Of a DNA stretch of 64,000 nt, positions 52,051-61,105 are shown one piece after another; the first letter of the stretch is position 1; every line of letters starts with the position of its first letter. Source of the DNA: Burkholderia cenocepacia (GTDB lineage Bacteria; Pseudomonadota; Gammaproteobacteria; Burkholderiales; Burkholderiaceae); contig NZ_CP060039.1 in NCBI RefSeq assembly GCF_014211915.1, positions 1,054,001 through 1,118,000 of the forward strand, read 5' to 3'. The notes under the pieces are model-generated. The model was given only the letters and a program-made list of their open reading frames with translations. It was not told the origin of the DNA and ran no database searches. The position numbers and the translations under genes are program-made.

Positions 52051-52913
52051 ACGCAGTTGCGTCGACGAGCGGCGCCGACCGCTATGTCGTGTTCGGCAAC
52101 CCGGTGGCGCACAGCAAGTCGCCGTTCATCCACGCGCAGTTCGCCGCGCAGACCGGCGAGCCGATCGAATACACGCACCGGCTCGCGCCGGTCGATGGTT
52201 TCGAGGCGGCCGTGCGCGCGTTCGTCGCCGAAGGCGGTCGCGGCGCGAACGTGACGGTGCCGTTCAAGCTCGACGCGCATGCGCTCGCCGACACGCTGTC
52301 GCCGCGCGCGGCGGCCGCAGGCGCGGTGAACACGCTGCGCATCGACGCCGACGGCCGCATCCACGGCGACAACACCGACGGCGTCGGCCTCGTGCGCGAC
52401 ATCGAAGCGAATCTCGGCGTGTCGCTCGCCGGCGCGCGCATCCTCCTGCTCGGCGCGGGCGGCGCCGCGCGCGGCGTCGTGCTGCCGCTGCTCGACCGCG
52501 CACCGCTGTCGATCGCAATCGTCAACCGCACCGCGAGCAAGGCCGAAGCGCTCGTCGGCCAGTTCATGCAGGCCGCGCACGATGCGGGTTGCACGCTCGC
52601 GGGCGGCGGCCCCGGCGTCGTGCGGGCGGAGCCCTACGACGTGGTGATCAATGCGACGGCCGGCAGCCTCGATGCCGCGCTGCCGGAATGCGACGCGGCC
52701 GCGTTCGGCGCCGGCACGCTCGCGTACGACATGATGTACGGCGCGCAGCCGACCGTGTTCATGCAGCACGCGGCGTCGCTCGGCGCGCGCACGGCCGACG
52801 GCCTCGGGATGCTCGTCGAGCAGGCGGCCGAATCGTTCTTCATCTGGCGCGGCGTGCGGCCGGACGGCGCACCGGTGCTGGCCGCGCTGCGCCAGGCGCT
52901 CGCGGCGAGCTGA
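52047..52913 (+). CDS. aroE: Shikimate dehydrogenase
   Basis: AroE reduces 3-dehydroshikimate to shikimate with NADPH. The 288-residue protein has the substrate segment [15 protein letters not shown] (about 15-29), the catalytic Lys in NVTVPFK, the NADP loop [11 protein letters not shown] and DMMYGAQPT near the end. The ATG overlaps the stop of the RNB gene, so this gene depends on translation through the frameshifted region or on an internal start. mtgA follows 14 bases later. Confidence 0.96.
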   Translation: MNAVASTSGADRYVVFGNPVAHSKSPFIHAQFAAQTGEPIEYTHRLAPVDGFEAAVRAFVAEGGRGANVTVPFKLDAHALADTLSPRAAAAGAVNTLRIDADGRIHGDNTDGVGLVRDIEANLGVSLAGARILLLGAGGAARGVVLPLLDRAPLSIAIVNRTASKAEALVGQFMQAAHDAGCTLAGGGPGVVRAEPYDVVINATAGSLDAALPECDAAAFGAGTLAYDMMYGAQPTVFMQHAASLGARTADGLGMLVEQAAESFFIWRGVRPDGAPVLAALRQALAAS

Positions 52914-52927
52914 ACGGAGCGCGGCAC

Positions 52928-53665
52928 GTGGTGGCGGTGAGCGGCACGCAGCGCACGCGGACGGTGAGCCTCGCTCGCTGGGCCGTCTACGCGGGGTCGG
53001 TGTTCGCGGGTGCATGGCTCGCGACGCAACTGTTCTATCTCGCGCAGATCGCGCTGTGGTCGTTCGTGAATCCGGGCTCGACCGCGTTCATGCGCACCGA
53101 CGCGTGGTGGCTGTCGCGCGACACGCCGCCCGCGCAGATCCGGCACCAGTGGGTGCCGTACGACCAGATCTCGCGCAACCTGAAGCGCGCGCTGATCGCG
53201 TCCGAGGATTCGACCTTCGCGACCAACAACGGCTACGACGTCGACGCGATCCTGCAGGCGTGGGAGAAGAACAAGGCGCGCGGCAGGATCGTCGCGGGCG
53301 GCTCGACGATCACGCAGCAGCTCGCCCGCAACCTGTTCCTGTCGCGCGAGAAGAGCTACATCCGCAAGGGGCAGGAGCTGATCATCACGTGGATGCTCGA
53401 AACGGTGCTCGACAAGGAGCGCATCTTCGAGATCTACCTGAACTCGGTCGAATGGGGGCGCGGCGTGTACGGCGCCGAAGCGGCCGCACGCTATTACTAC
53501 AAGATTCCCGCGAGCCGGCTCGGCGCGTGGCAGTCGGCGCGGCTCGCGGTGATGCTGCCGAAGCCGCGCTGGTTCGATGCGCATCGCGGCTCGGCCTACC
53601 AGGCCCAGCGCGCGGCGGTCATCGCGCGCCGCATGGGCGCGGCCGAGTTGCCGCAATCGGAGTGA
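52928..53665 (+). CDS. mtgA: Monofunctional biosynthetic peptidoglycan transglycosylase
   Basis: MtgA polymerises lipid II into glycan strands. The 245-residue GT51 protein has one membrane segment (about residues 18-38), the active-site motif [13 protein letters not shown] with the catalytic Glu, then [16 protein letters not shown] and the [20 protein letters not shown] stretch. Start GTG 52928 has GGAG eight bases upstream; the GTGs at 52931 and 52937 are poorer. It is the last gene of the rnb-aroE-mtgA series. Confidence 0.95.
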   Translation: MVAVSGTQRTRTVSLARWAVYAGSVFAGAWLATQLFYLAQIALWSFVNPGSTAFMRTDAWWLSRDTPPAQIRHQWVPYDQISRNLKRALIASEDSTFATNNGYDVDAILQAWEKNKARGRIVAGGSTITQQLARNLFLSREKSYIRKGQELIITWMLETVLDKERIFEIYLNSVEWGRGVYGAEAAARYYYKIPASRLGAWQSARLAVMLPKPRWFDAHRGSAYQAQRAAVIARRMGAAELPQSE

Positions 53666-53826
53666 GCGGCAGCGCTGCTGCATTGTCCATTCCGCCGTCG
53701 AGGCGCGATTGGTGCGCTGCAGCGCATGCGTGTCGCGACCATTTCGGGTCACATCTGTTAGACGAATCCGTCTATTTCGCTTTGCTGAGCAATACGAGCC
53801 ACCGCGCGATTTTGTTGACCGGCATC

Positions 53827-53847
53827 GCACGAAATCCGTGCATTTTT
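53827..53847 (+). terminator. Candidate terminator downstream of mtgA
   Basis: GCACG (53827-53831) pairs with CGTGC (53837-53841), followed by ATTTTT. The stem is short. It lies in the 423-base gap between mtgA and the carboxypeptidase gene, in which no gene is seen. Confidence 0.4.
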
Positions 53848-53988
53848 AGGCGCTGCGGGTAAACGCGGAAAGTCGATGAAAGCGACGTGAAATGCAACGT
53901 TTCACGAATCGAAGCATTCCTGAAAGGTGTGCGCTGCACCGCTTGCGTGCGAAATATTTCCAAATTTTTCAAAGCTGACGGGCTCGCG

Positions 53989-53994
53989 TATATT
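53989..53994 (+). promoter_or_regulatory. Candidate -10 box for the carboxypeptidase gene
   Basis: TATATT lies 95 bases before the ATG of the S10 peptidase gene, in a locally AT-rich stretch. TTTTCA at 53966-53971 is a poor -35 at 17 bases spacing. Confidence 0.3.
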
Positions 53995-54088
53995 GGCCAG
54001 CGCCTCGGCTCATCGGCCGCAATCGAGGCGGGGGGTGGCTTATCCGGCTGCTCGACACAAAAAACATCCGAGAAGAAGGAACGCAACG

Positions 54089-55699
54089 ATGCCAGCGAGC
54101 AAAGCGAAGCTGTTGTTGGGAGTGGTGTGTTCTTCGCTGATTCTGACGGCCTGCAACGGCGACGTGACGTCGTCGTCTGCAGCGAGCGCCGCGAATTCAG
54201 CCGATCCTGCCGGTCAGGTCGACCGTGCGTACAACGATCCGAACAGTTATTCGTCGAGTGCGAACGCGTCGCTCGACGCATCCGCCGCGGTCGAAAAGGC
54301 CGCCGTCACGCACCATCAGATCACGCTGAACGGCAAGACGATCCGGTACACGGCCACCGCCGGCCACCTCGTCGCCCGCAATCCGCAGACGGGCGCGCCC
54401 GAAGCCTCGTTCTTCTACGTCGCCTACACGGCCGACAACCAGCCCGCGGCGAAGCGGCCCGTCACGTTCCTGTACAACGGCGGCCCCGGCTCGGCGTCGG
54501 TGTGGCTGCACCTCGGCTCGTTCGGCCCGCGCCGGATCCAGACCGGCGACCCGAACGCGAACACGTCGACGTTCCCGTTCGTCGACAACCAGGAAACCCT
54601 GCTCGACACGACTGACCTCGTGTTCGTCGATGCGATCGGCACCGGCTTCTCCGAAGCGGTCGCGCCGAACACGAACCAGACGTTCTGGGGCGTCGACCAG
54701 GACGCCGGCGCGTTCCGCGATTTCGTGACGCGCTACCTGAGCGTGAACCAGCGCAGCGCTTCGCCGAAATACCTGTTCGGCGAGTCGTACGGCACGCCGC
54801 GCACCGACGTGCTCGCGAACCTGCTCGAGACGGCCGGCGTGAAGCTCGACGGCATCGTGCTGCAGTCGTCGATCCTGAACTACAACACGAACTGCGACAT
54901 GGCGAGCGACTATGTCGGCAACTCGAACAACGGCGCGAGCCCGGTGAGCTGCGCGGGCTTCGTGCCGTCGTACGGCACGGTCGGCGCGTATTACCAGCTC
55001 GACAACCCGAACCCGTCGGACCTGCCGCAGTATGCGGACCAGATGCGCCTGCTGACGGCCGGCAGCTACGCGCCGGCCGTGAACGCGTACCTCGCGAGCC
55101 ACACGCCGCCGCCGCCGAATCTCGTCACGACGATGGCGAATTCGACCGGCGTGAAGCAGGCGTTGTGGAATGCCGACTTCAACGTGGTCCCGACCTTCTT
55201 CGACAACAGCTTCCAGCTGTCGTTGGTGCCGGGCACGCTGATCGGCCGCTACGACGCACGCGTGAACGTGCCGGTGTCGAGCCCGCTCGCGGCCGACGGC
55301 GATCCGTCCAGCTCGTTCATCACGAAGCCGTTCACCGACACGATCGGCAGCTACCTGCCGAACGAGCTGAAGTACACCGCGCAGTCGGCCTACTCGGTGA
55401 GCAGCAATGCGATCAACACGTGGGACTGGACGCACGACGGCCTCGCGATGCCCGACACGATTCCCGACCTGGCCGCGGCGCTGACGCTGAATCCGCAGCT
55501 GAAGGTGCTGTCGCTGAACGGGTATCACGACATCGCGACGCCGTTCTACCAGACCGAGCTCGACCTCGCGCGGCTCGGCACGCAACCGAACCTGACGATC
55601 AAGGACTATCAGGGCGGGCACATGGTCTATCTCGACGATACGTCGCGTCCGCAGGAGAAAGCCGACCTCGTGACTTTCTACAGCGCGGCCGCGCATTGA
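54089..55699 (+). CDS. Serine carboxypeptidase (S10 family) lipoprotein
   Basis: The 536-residue protein has a lipoprotein signal (LILTAC, Cys near residue 22), a Ser/Ala-rich linker, and a peptidase S10 domain. The oxyanion motif NGGPGSAS, the nucleophile Ser233 in GESYGTPR, an Asp in NGYHDIATPF and a His in GGHMVY form the catalytic set. S10 enzymes remove C-terminal residues at acid pH and are mostly eukaryotic or lysosomal; bacterial copies are fewer and poorly studied. It would be exported and lipid-anchored. The ATG has AAGGA upstream. The open frame to 53927 is leader. Confidence 0.9.
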   Translation: MPASKAKLLLGVVCSSLILTACNGDVTSSSAASAANSADPAGQVDRAYNDPNSYSSSANASLDASAAVEKAAVTHHQITLNGKTIRYTATAGHLVARNPQTGAPEASFFYVAYTADNQPAAKRPVTFLYNGGPGSASVWLHLGSFGPRRIQTGDPNANTSTFPFVDNQETLLDTTDLVFVDAIGTGFSEAVAPNTNQTFWGVDQDAGAFRDFVTRYLSVNQRSASPKYLFGESYGTPRTDVLANLLETAGVKLDGIVLQSSILNYNTNCDMASDYVGNSNNGASPVSCAGFVPSYGTVGAYYQLDNPNPSDLPQYADQMRLLTAGSYAPAVNAYLASHTPPPPNLVTTMANSTGVKQALWNADFNVVPTFFDNSFQLSLVPGTLIGRYDARVNVPVSSPLAADGDPSSSFITKPFTDTIGSYLPNELKYTAQSAYSVSSNAINTWDWTHDGLAMPDTIPDLAAALTLNPQLKVLSLNGYHDIATPFYQTELDLARLGTQPNLTIKDYQGGHMVYLDDTSRPQEKADLVTFYSAAAH

Positions 55700-55778
55700 T
55701 GCGCCCGGCCGTCGACGGGCGCCCTCGGCGGCGCCGCTCGCCGGCCGTCGACGACCTCATTCCAGACTGGAGCCTGAC

Positions 55779-56180
55779 ATGAAGAATCGTTTCATCGTCG
55801 TTGCCGCGGCGCTCGCATGCGTCGGCGTCGCAGCATCCCTCTCCGCGTTCGCGCAGGCCAGCGACGCCGCCGCGCCGGCGCGTGCGCGCCAGGCGCAGCT
55901 CGGCGACCCGTACGTGCCGCCGGCCGCGCGCCACGCGACCGCCGGCACGCAGACGACCGGCGCCGCGCTGCATGCGCAGGTGGTGCGCAAGCTCGCGCGG
56001 CAGTTCAGCGCGGCCGACACGCAGAACACGGGGTCGATCACCGAGTCGCAGGCGCGCGCGGCCGGCCTCGGCTATGTCGCGAACCACTTCCGGCAGATCG
56101 ACGCGAGCGGCAACGGCCGTGTGTCGTTCGCCGACGTACAGCGCTACATGCAGGCGCGCAGCAGCACGAGCCGGCAGTAA
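55779..56180 (+). CDS. Secreted EF-hand calcium-binding protein
   Basis: The 133-residue product has a signal peptide (cleavage after about residue 26, AFA-QA), a disordered linker, and a pair of EF-hand loops: DTQNTGSITESQ (80-91, with Gln instead of Glu at position 12) and DASGNGRVSFAD (108-119, ending in Asp). A paired EF-hand fold outside the cytoplasm is likely. Function is unknown. It follows the S10 peptidase by 79 bases in the same direction and may be co-expressed; a hairpin follows. Confidence 0.85.
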   Translation: MKNRFIVVAAALACVGVAASLSAFAQASDAAAPARARQAQLGDPYVPPAARHATAGTQTTGAALHAQVVRKLARQFSAADTQNTGSITESQARAAGLGYVANHFRQIDASGNGRVSFADVQRYMQARSSTSRQ

Positions 56181-56200
56181 GCGCCGCACGCGGTGAGCAA

Positions 56201-56240
56201 ACGGGGGCGGAACCTGAGACAGGGCGGGTTCCGCCCCCGT
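56201..56240 (+). terminator. Long hairpin after the EF-hand gene
   Basis: ACGGGGGCGGAACC (56201-56214) pairs perfectly with GGTTCCGCCCCCGT (56227-56240) around a 12-base loop. No T run follows, so termination is likely but not certain. It lies in the 350-base gap before the IclR gene. Confidence 0.6.
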
Positions 56241-56318
56241 GCGCATGGCGCGGCCGACGTGTCGAACCCGCGGCCAATCGCGCCGGTATTCTCATTATCT
56301 GGACAACGCATTCAAATA

Positions 56319-56347
56319 TTGGAGACGAGTGCGTGCGCTCCTACAAT
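56319..56347 (+). promoter_or_regulatory. Candidate promoter of the iclR-dgoKA operon
   Basis: TTGGAG (56319-56324) and TACAAT (56342-56347) are separated by 17 bases, about 180 bases before the IclR start. The AT-rich stretch 56286-56322 overlapping the -35 box is where an IclR-type repressor would be expected to bind, but no clear palindrome was found. Confidence 0.55.
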
Positions 56348-56530
56348 CCGAAGCACATCGACAGCTTCGGACCCACGCATCGCGCGGCGCCCGTCGCACA
56401 CGGAGACACCTTCCATGAAGTTCGCCGGGCGCTTTACTCGGTGCATCGACCGCCGCCACGCCGCCGCATCGGACGCAGTTCCGGCGCCGCGCGAGCGGCT
56501 TCACCGATTCCGTTGAAGAAGCCCCGTCCC

Positions 56531-57430
56531 ATGACCAAGATGCCAGACTCCCTTGCCCTCGACGCCCGGCGCGCGATGCCGGCCGATACGTCGCTGACCG
56601 ACAGCATCGGCGCGACCAGCACGCCGCTCGACCTCGCCGCGCAGCAGGCCGGCACGCAGACATTGCTGCGCGGCCTCGCGATCCTCGAGGCGATCGCCAA
56701 CGGCGCGCGCGACATGCGTGCGATCGGCGCCGCGCTCGGCACGACGCGCAGCACGACGCACCGGCTCGTCAGCAGCCTCGTGCAGGCGCGCTATCTGCGC
56801 CAGGTGCAGGGCGGCTACCTGCTCGGCCCGAAGCTGATCGAGCTCGGCACGATCGCGCTCGAGCAGATGCCGCTCACCGCGGTGGCGCGTCCGCATCTCG
56901 AGGCGCTCGCGGAAGCGACGCTCGACACGATCCATCTCGGCGTGCGCGACGGCGACGACGTGCTGTACATCGACAAGATTCCCGGTACGCGCGGCCTCGA
57001 GATGCGCTCGCGCGTCGGCCACCGGATGCCGCTCGCGTCGACCGGCATCGGCAAGGCGATGATGCTCGACCTCGATCCGGACCTGTGGCGCTCGCTGTTC
57101 GAAGCCGCGCGGCGCGCGCTGGCCGGCGTCAACTTCAAGCCCGACAACCGGCCCGAGACGAGCGCGTTCCTGCAGCGCATGGCCCACTACGCGGCCGGCG
57201 GCTACACGTTCGATCTCGAGGAAAACGAGGCGTCGATCCGCTGCGTGGCCGCGCCGATCCGCGATGCGTCGGGCGCGATCGTCGCGGCGGTGTCGGTCGC
57301 GAGCACGATTCCGTACATGCCGCACGACCGCATGGACGAACTGATTCCGCTCGTGCAGCGCGAAGCGCGAGCCATTTCCGCGGAACTGGGCTGGAGCCCG
57401 CCGCAGGGTACCCGCAGGATCAAACGATGA
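56531..57430 (+). CDS. IclR family transcriptional regulator
   Basis: The 299-residue protein has an N-terminal winged helix (about residues 42-100, TLLRGLAILEAIANGARDMRAIG then TTRSTTHRLVSSL) and a C-terminal IclR effector domain (GHRMPLASTGIGKAMM, then RCVAAPIRD). Regulators of this type usually bind a metabolite of the adjacent operon, here probably galactonate, KDGal or a related acid. Start ATG 56531 was chosen as the first with a plausible family N-terminus; the frame is open far upstream. It overlaps dgoK by four bases (ATGA). Confidence 0.9.
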   Translation: MTKMPDSLALDARRAMPADTSLTDSIGATSTPLDLAAQQAGTQTLLRGLAILEAIANGARDMRAIGAALGTTRSTTHRLVSSLVQARYLRQVQGGYLLGPKLIELGTIALEQMPLTAVARPHLEALAEATLDTIHLGVRDGDDVLYIDKIPGTRGLEMRSRVGHRMPLASTGIGKAMMLDLDPDLWRSLFEAARRALAGVNFKPDNRPETSAFLQRMAHYAAGGYTFDLEENEASIRCVAAPIRDASGAIVAAVSVASTIPYMPHDRMDELIPLVQREARAISAELGWSPPQGTRRIKR

Positions 57431-58452
57431 CGACTTCGACCCGGCCCGCTCCGGATGCCAGTTCCGCCTCCCCGTCGCTGATCGCGCTCGACTGGGGCAC
57501 CACGTCGCTGCGCGCGTATCTGTACGACGCGCACGGCGTGCCGCTCGACACGCGCAGCCGGGCCGCCGGCGTGATGCACGTGCCGGGCGGCGGCGCGCGC
57601 GCGTTCGACGCGGTGTTCGAGGAAGCGTGCGGCGACTGGCTCGACCGTACGCCGGGCCTGCCGGTGCTCGCCGCCGGGATGGTCGGCAGCGCGCAGGGCT
57701 GGCGCGAGGCGCCGTACGTCGCGGTGCCGGCCGGCGCCGACGCGCTCGTCGCGGGCCTCATCACCGTGACGACGGCGCGCGGCGCGACGGTCTCGATCGT
57801 GCCGGGCGTGATCGCGACGGGCGAATTGCCCGACGTGATGCGCGGCGAAGAAACGCAGATCGTCGGCGCGCTCGCGAGCGATCCCACGCTTGGCGCCGAT
57901 CGTTCAGGGGTACTGATCGGCCTGCCGGGCACGCATGCGAAATGGGCGTGGGTGAAGGACGGACTGATCGAGCGCTTCCAGACCTTCATGACGGGCGAGC
58001 TATTCGCGGTGCTGCGCGATCACACGATCCTCGGCCGCACGATGCGCACGGGTGCGTCGCCCGATCGTGACGCGTTCGTGCGCGGTGTATCGGTCGCACG
58101 CGGCGCGCGGCACACGGGGCTGCTCGCGACGATTTTCAGCACGCGCACGCTGGGGCTGACCGACCGGCTCGCGCCCGATGCGCAGGGCGATTACTTGTCC
58201 GGCCTGCTGATCGGCCACGAACTCAATGCGCTCGACGCGATGCTCGCGGAGCGCGGCATCGCGCTCGCGGACCAGCCGCTGCTGCTGATCGGCGACGACG
58301 GCTTGTGTTCGCGCTACGTCGATGCGCTCCGGGTATTCGGCCATGCGCATGCGCGTGTCGCCGCGCATGCGACCGAGTTAGGCCTGTGGCGGATCGCGTC
58401 GCGCGCCGGGCTCGTGCGCGCGGACGGCGAGCCCGTCTGCGCCGACCAATGA
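57427..58452 (+). CDS. dgoK: 2-dehydro-3-deoxygalactonokinase
   Basis: DgoK phosphorylates 2-dehydro-3-deoxy-D-galactonate (KDGal). The 341-residue protein starts with an ATPase-like motif LIALDWGTTSLRAYLYD and has LIGLPGTHAKWAWV and LLLIGDDGLCSRY segments typical of this kinase family. It overlaps the IclR gene and is followed by the aldolase after 22 bases. The pair dgoK-dgoA is characteristic of the De Ley-Doudoroff galactose pathway. Confidence 0.93.
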   Translation: MTTSTRPAPDASSASPSLIALDWGTTSLRAYLYDAHGVPLDTRSRAAGVMHVPGGGARAFDAVFEEACGDWLDRTPGLPVLAAGMVGSAQGWREAPYVAVPAGADALVAGLITVTTARGATVSIVPGVIATGELPDVMRGEETQIVGALASDPTLGADRSGVLIGLPGTHAKWAWVKDGLIERFQTFMTGELFAVLRDHTILGRTMRTGASPDRDAFVRGVSVARGARHTGLLATIFSTRTLGLTDRLAPDAQGDYLSGLLIGHELNALDAMLAERGIALADQPLLLIGDDGLCSRYVDALRVFGHAHARVAAHATELGLWRIASRAGLVRADGEPVCADQ

Positions 58453-58474
58453 ACTGCCTGAAGAGGAATTCTCG

Positions 58475-59152
58475 ATGCCGTCCGACCTGACATTGCCCGC
58501 GCCGTACACGCCCCACGCCGCCCTGATGCGCGCATTCGACGCGTGTCCGCTGATCGCGATCATGCGCGGCATCACGCCCGCCGAAGCGGCCGACCATGGC
58601 CGCGCGCTGTACGAAGCCGGCTTCCGGATCGTCGAGGTGCCGCTCAACTCGCCCGATCCGTTCGACAGCATCGCGGCGCTGCGCCGGGCATTGCCCGACG
58701 ACATGATCGTCGGCGCGGGCACGGTGCTGCGCGCCGAGTACGTCGATCGCGTGCAGGACGCGGGCGGCGCGCTGATCGTGATGCCGCACAGCGACGCGGC
58801 CGTGATCCGCCGCGCCCGCGAGCGCGGGCTGGCGAGCGCGCCGGGCGTCGCGACGCCGACCGAAGCGTTCGCGGCGCTGACGAACGGCGCCGACGTGCTG
58901 AAGATGTTCCCGGCCGAGCAGCTCGGCGTGACGGTCGTGAAGGCGTGGCGCGCGGTGGTCGACCGCGCGGTGCCGTTGATCCCGGTCGGCGGCATTTCGC
59001 CGGACAACATGCAGCCGTTCCTCGACGCCGGCGCGAACGGCTTCGGGCTCGGCTCGGCGCTGTACCGTCCCGGCCAGTCGGCGGACACGACCGCGGCGCA
59101 TGCGCGCGCGTTCCAGGCCGGCTTGCGCGTCGCGCGCAGCGGAGCCGCATGA
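58475..59152 (+). CDS. dgoA: 2-dehydro-3-deoxy-6-phosphogalactonate aldolase
   Basis: DgoA splits KDPGal into pyruvate and glyceraldehyde 3-phosphate. The 225-residue class I aldolase has the Schiff-base Lys143 (DVLKMFPAE), the catalytic Glu54 (RIVEVPLN), and the FDACPLIAIMRG start, all of the KDPG/KDPGal aldolase family. Its stop overlaps the start of the next gene. It is distinguished from KDPG aldolase (Eda) by its partner kinase. Confidence 0.92.
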   Translation: MPSDLTLPAPYTPHAALMRAFDACPLIAIMRGITPAEAADHGRALYEAGFRIVEVPLNSPDPFDSIAALRRALPDDMIVGAGTVLRAEYVDRVQDAGGALIVMPHSDAAVIRRARERGLASAPGVATPTEAFAALTNGADVLKMFPAEQLGVTVVKAWRAVVDRAVPLIPVGGISPDNMQPFLDAGANGFGLGSALYRPGQSADTTAAHARAFQAGLRVARSGAA

Positions 59153-59931
59153 TGGGCCGCCTCGCGGGCAAGGTCGCGATGGTGACGGGCGCGGGCCGCG
59201 GCATCGGTGCCGCGATCGCGCGTGCGTTCGTGCGCGAAGGCGCGGCCGTCGCGCTCGTCGACCTCGACTTCCCGCAGGCGCAGCACACGGCCGCCGCGAT
59301 CGCACACGAATGCGACGGCGCGCGCGTGCTGCCGCTGCAGGCCGATGTCGCGCGGCAGCAGGCGGTGCGCGAGGCGCTCGCGCGGACGGAAGCGACGTTC
59401 GGCCCGCTCGACGTGCTCGTGAACAACGCGGGCATCAACGTGTTCGCCGATCCGCTGACGATGACCGACGACGACTGGCGGCGCTGCTTCGCGGTCGATC
59501 TCGACGGCGTGTGGCATGGCTGTCGCGCGGCGCTGGAGGGCATGGTCGAGCGCGGCCGCGGCAGCATCGTGAACATCGCGTCGACGCATGCGTTCAGGAT
59601 CATCCCGGGCTGCTTTCCGTACCCGGTCGCGAAGCACGGCGTGCTCGGCCTCACACGCGCGCTCGGCATCGAATACGCGGCGCGCAACGTGCGCGTGAAC
59701 GCGATCGCGCCGGGCTACATCGAGACGCAGCTGACGCGCGACTGGTGGGACGCGCAGCCCGATCCGGCCGCCGCGCGCGCGCAGACGCTCGCGCTGCAGC
59801 CGATGAAGCGGATCGGCCGCCCGGAGGAGGTCGCGATGACGGCCGTGTTCCTGGCGTCCGACGAGGCGCCGTTCATCAATGCCGCGTGCATCACCGTCGA
59901 TGGCGGGCGCGCGGCGCTGTATCACGACTGA
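59149..59931 (+). CDS. SDR family oxidoreductase (sugar dehydrogenase-like)
   Basis: The 260-residue short-chain dehydrogenase has the cofactor loop TGAGRGIG (13-20), NNAG, the catalytic Ser in NIAST and Tyr/Lys in YPVAKHG. Asp40 in VDLD suggests NAD preference. In this operon it may oxidise galactose, arabinose or fucose to the lactone, as a first step before dgoK/dgoA, but the substrate is not shown. Two ATGs (59149, 59152) are possible; the first overlaps dgoA. Confidence 0.88.
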   Translation: MMGRLAGKVAMVTGAGRGIGAAIARAFVREGAAVALVDLDFPQAQHTAAAIAHECDGARVLPLQADVARQQAVREALARTEATFGPLDVLVNNAGINVFADPLTMTDDDWRRCFAVDLDGVWHGCRAALEGMVERGRGSIVNIASTHAFRIIPGCFPYPVAKHGVLGLTRALGIEYAARNVRVNAIAPGYIETQLTRDWWDAQPDPAAARAQTLALQPMKRIGRPEEVAMTAVFLASDEAPFINAACITVDGGRAALYHD

Positions 59932-60042
59932 CACGATTGACGTAACGATTCGAAAGACCGCACGTGCGACGGCCGCGCGTACGCTGCGTCGAAACCAACA
60001 AGCGGCTGCATCCTGTTCGATGAAAACAAGGAGACACTGGAG

Positions 60043-61038
60043 ATGAAACGCAGAACGTTCGTAACGCTGGCCGCCGCGGCGGCGGTGGTGATGGGCAGCC
60101 CGGTCGCGCACGCGGCCGATCCGGTCAAGATCGGCTTCCTGGTGAAGCAGCCTGAAGAACCGTGGTTCCAGGACGAGTGGAAATTCGCCGAGATCGCCGC
60201 GAAGCAGAAGGGCTTCACGCTCGTGAAGATCGGCGCGCCGTCCGGCGAGAAGGTGATGAGCGCGATCGACAACCTGTCCGCGCAGAAGGCGCAGGGCTTC
60301 GTCATCTGCACGCCCGACGTGAAACTCGGGCCGGGCATCGTCGCGAAGGCGAAGTCGCACAACCTGAAGATGATGACGGTCGACGACCGCCTCGTCGACG
60401 GCGCGGGCAAGCCGATCGAGTCGGTGCCGCACATGGGGATTTCCGCGTACAACATCGGCAAGCAGGTCGGCGACGGCATCGCGGCCGAGATCAAGAAGCG
60501 CGGCTGGGACATGAAGGACGTCGGCGCGATCGACATCACCTACGAGCAGTTGCCGACCGCGCACGACCGCACGAGCGGCGCGACCGACGCGCTGGTCGCC
60601 GCCGGCTTCCCGAAGGCGAACGTGATCGCGGCGCCGCAGGCGAAGACCGATACGGAGAACGCGTTCAACGCGGCGAACATCGCGCTCACGAAGAACCCGC
60701 AGTTCAAGCACTGGGTCGCGTACGGCCTGAACGACGAGGCCGTGCTCGGCGCGGTGCGCGCGGCCGAAGGGCGTGGCTTCAAGGCCGACAACATGATCGG
60801 CATCGGCATCGGCGGTTCCGATTCGGCGTTGAACGAGTTCAAGAAGCCGCAGCCGACGGGCTTCTACGGCACCGTGATCATCAGCCCGAAGCGCCACGGC
60901 GAGGAAACCTCGGACCTGATGTACACGTGGATCACGCAGGGCAAGGCGCCGCCGCCGCTGACGCTGACGACCGGCATGCTCGCGACGCGCGACAACGTGG
61001 CGAAGGTGCGCGAGGAGATGGGGCTTGCGTCGAAGTAA
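60043..61038 (+). CDS. araF: Periplasmic sugar-binding protein of an AraF-type ABC importer
   Basis: The 331-residue protein has a signal peptide (about residues 1-25, cleavage after AHA) and a periplasmic-binding domain of the Peripla_BP_4 type ([18 protein letters not shown]). It resembles E. coli AraF in length and ordering. It lies 111 bases after the SDR gene and opens the transporter part of the operon. The specific ligand (L-arabinose or galactose) is inferred from homology only. Confidence 0.88.
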   Translation: MKRRTFVTLAAAAAVVMGSPVAHAADPVKIGFLVKQPEEPWFQDEWKFAEIAAKQKGFTLVKIGAPSGEKVMSAIDNLSAQKAQGFVICTPDVKLGPGIVAKAKSHNLKMMTVDDRLVDGAGKPIESVPHMGISAYNIGKQVGDGIAAEIKKRGWDMKDVGAIDITYEQLPTAHDRTSGATDALVAAGFPKANVIAAPQAKTDTENAFNAANIALTKNPQFKHWVAYGLNDEAVLGAVRAAEGRGFKADNMIGIGIGGSDSALNEFKKPQPTGFYGTVIISPKRHGEETSDLMYTWITQGKAPPPLTLTTGMLATRDNVAKVREEMGLASK

Positions 61039-61105
61039 GCGGCCCGCCGGCTGCCGCGGCGATGCGGCGGCCGGCGGTCGATCGATCTGGAAGTGGGGAG
61101 ACGAC

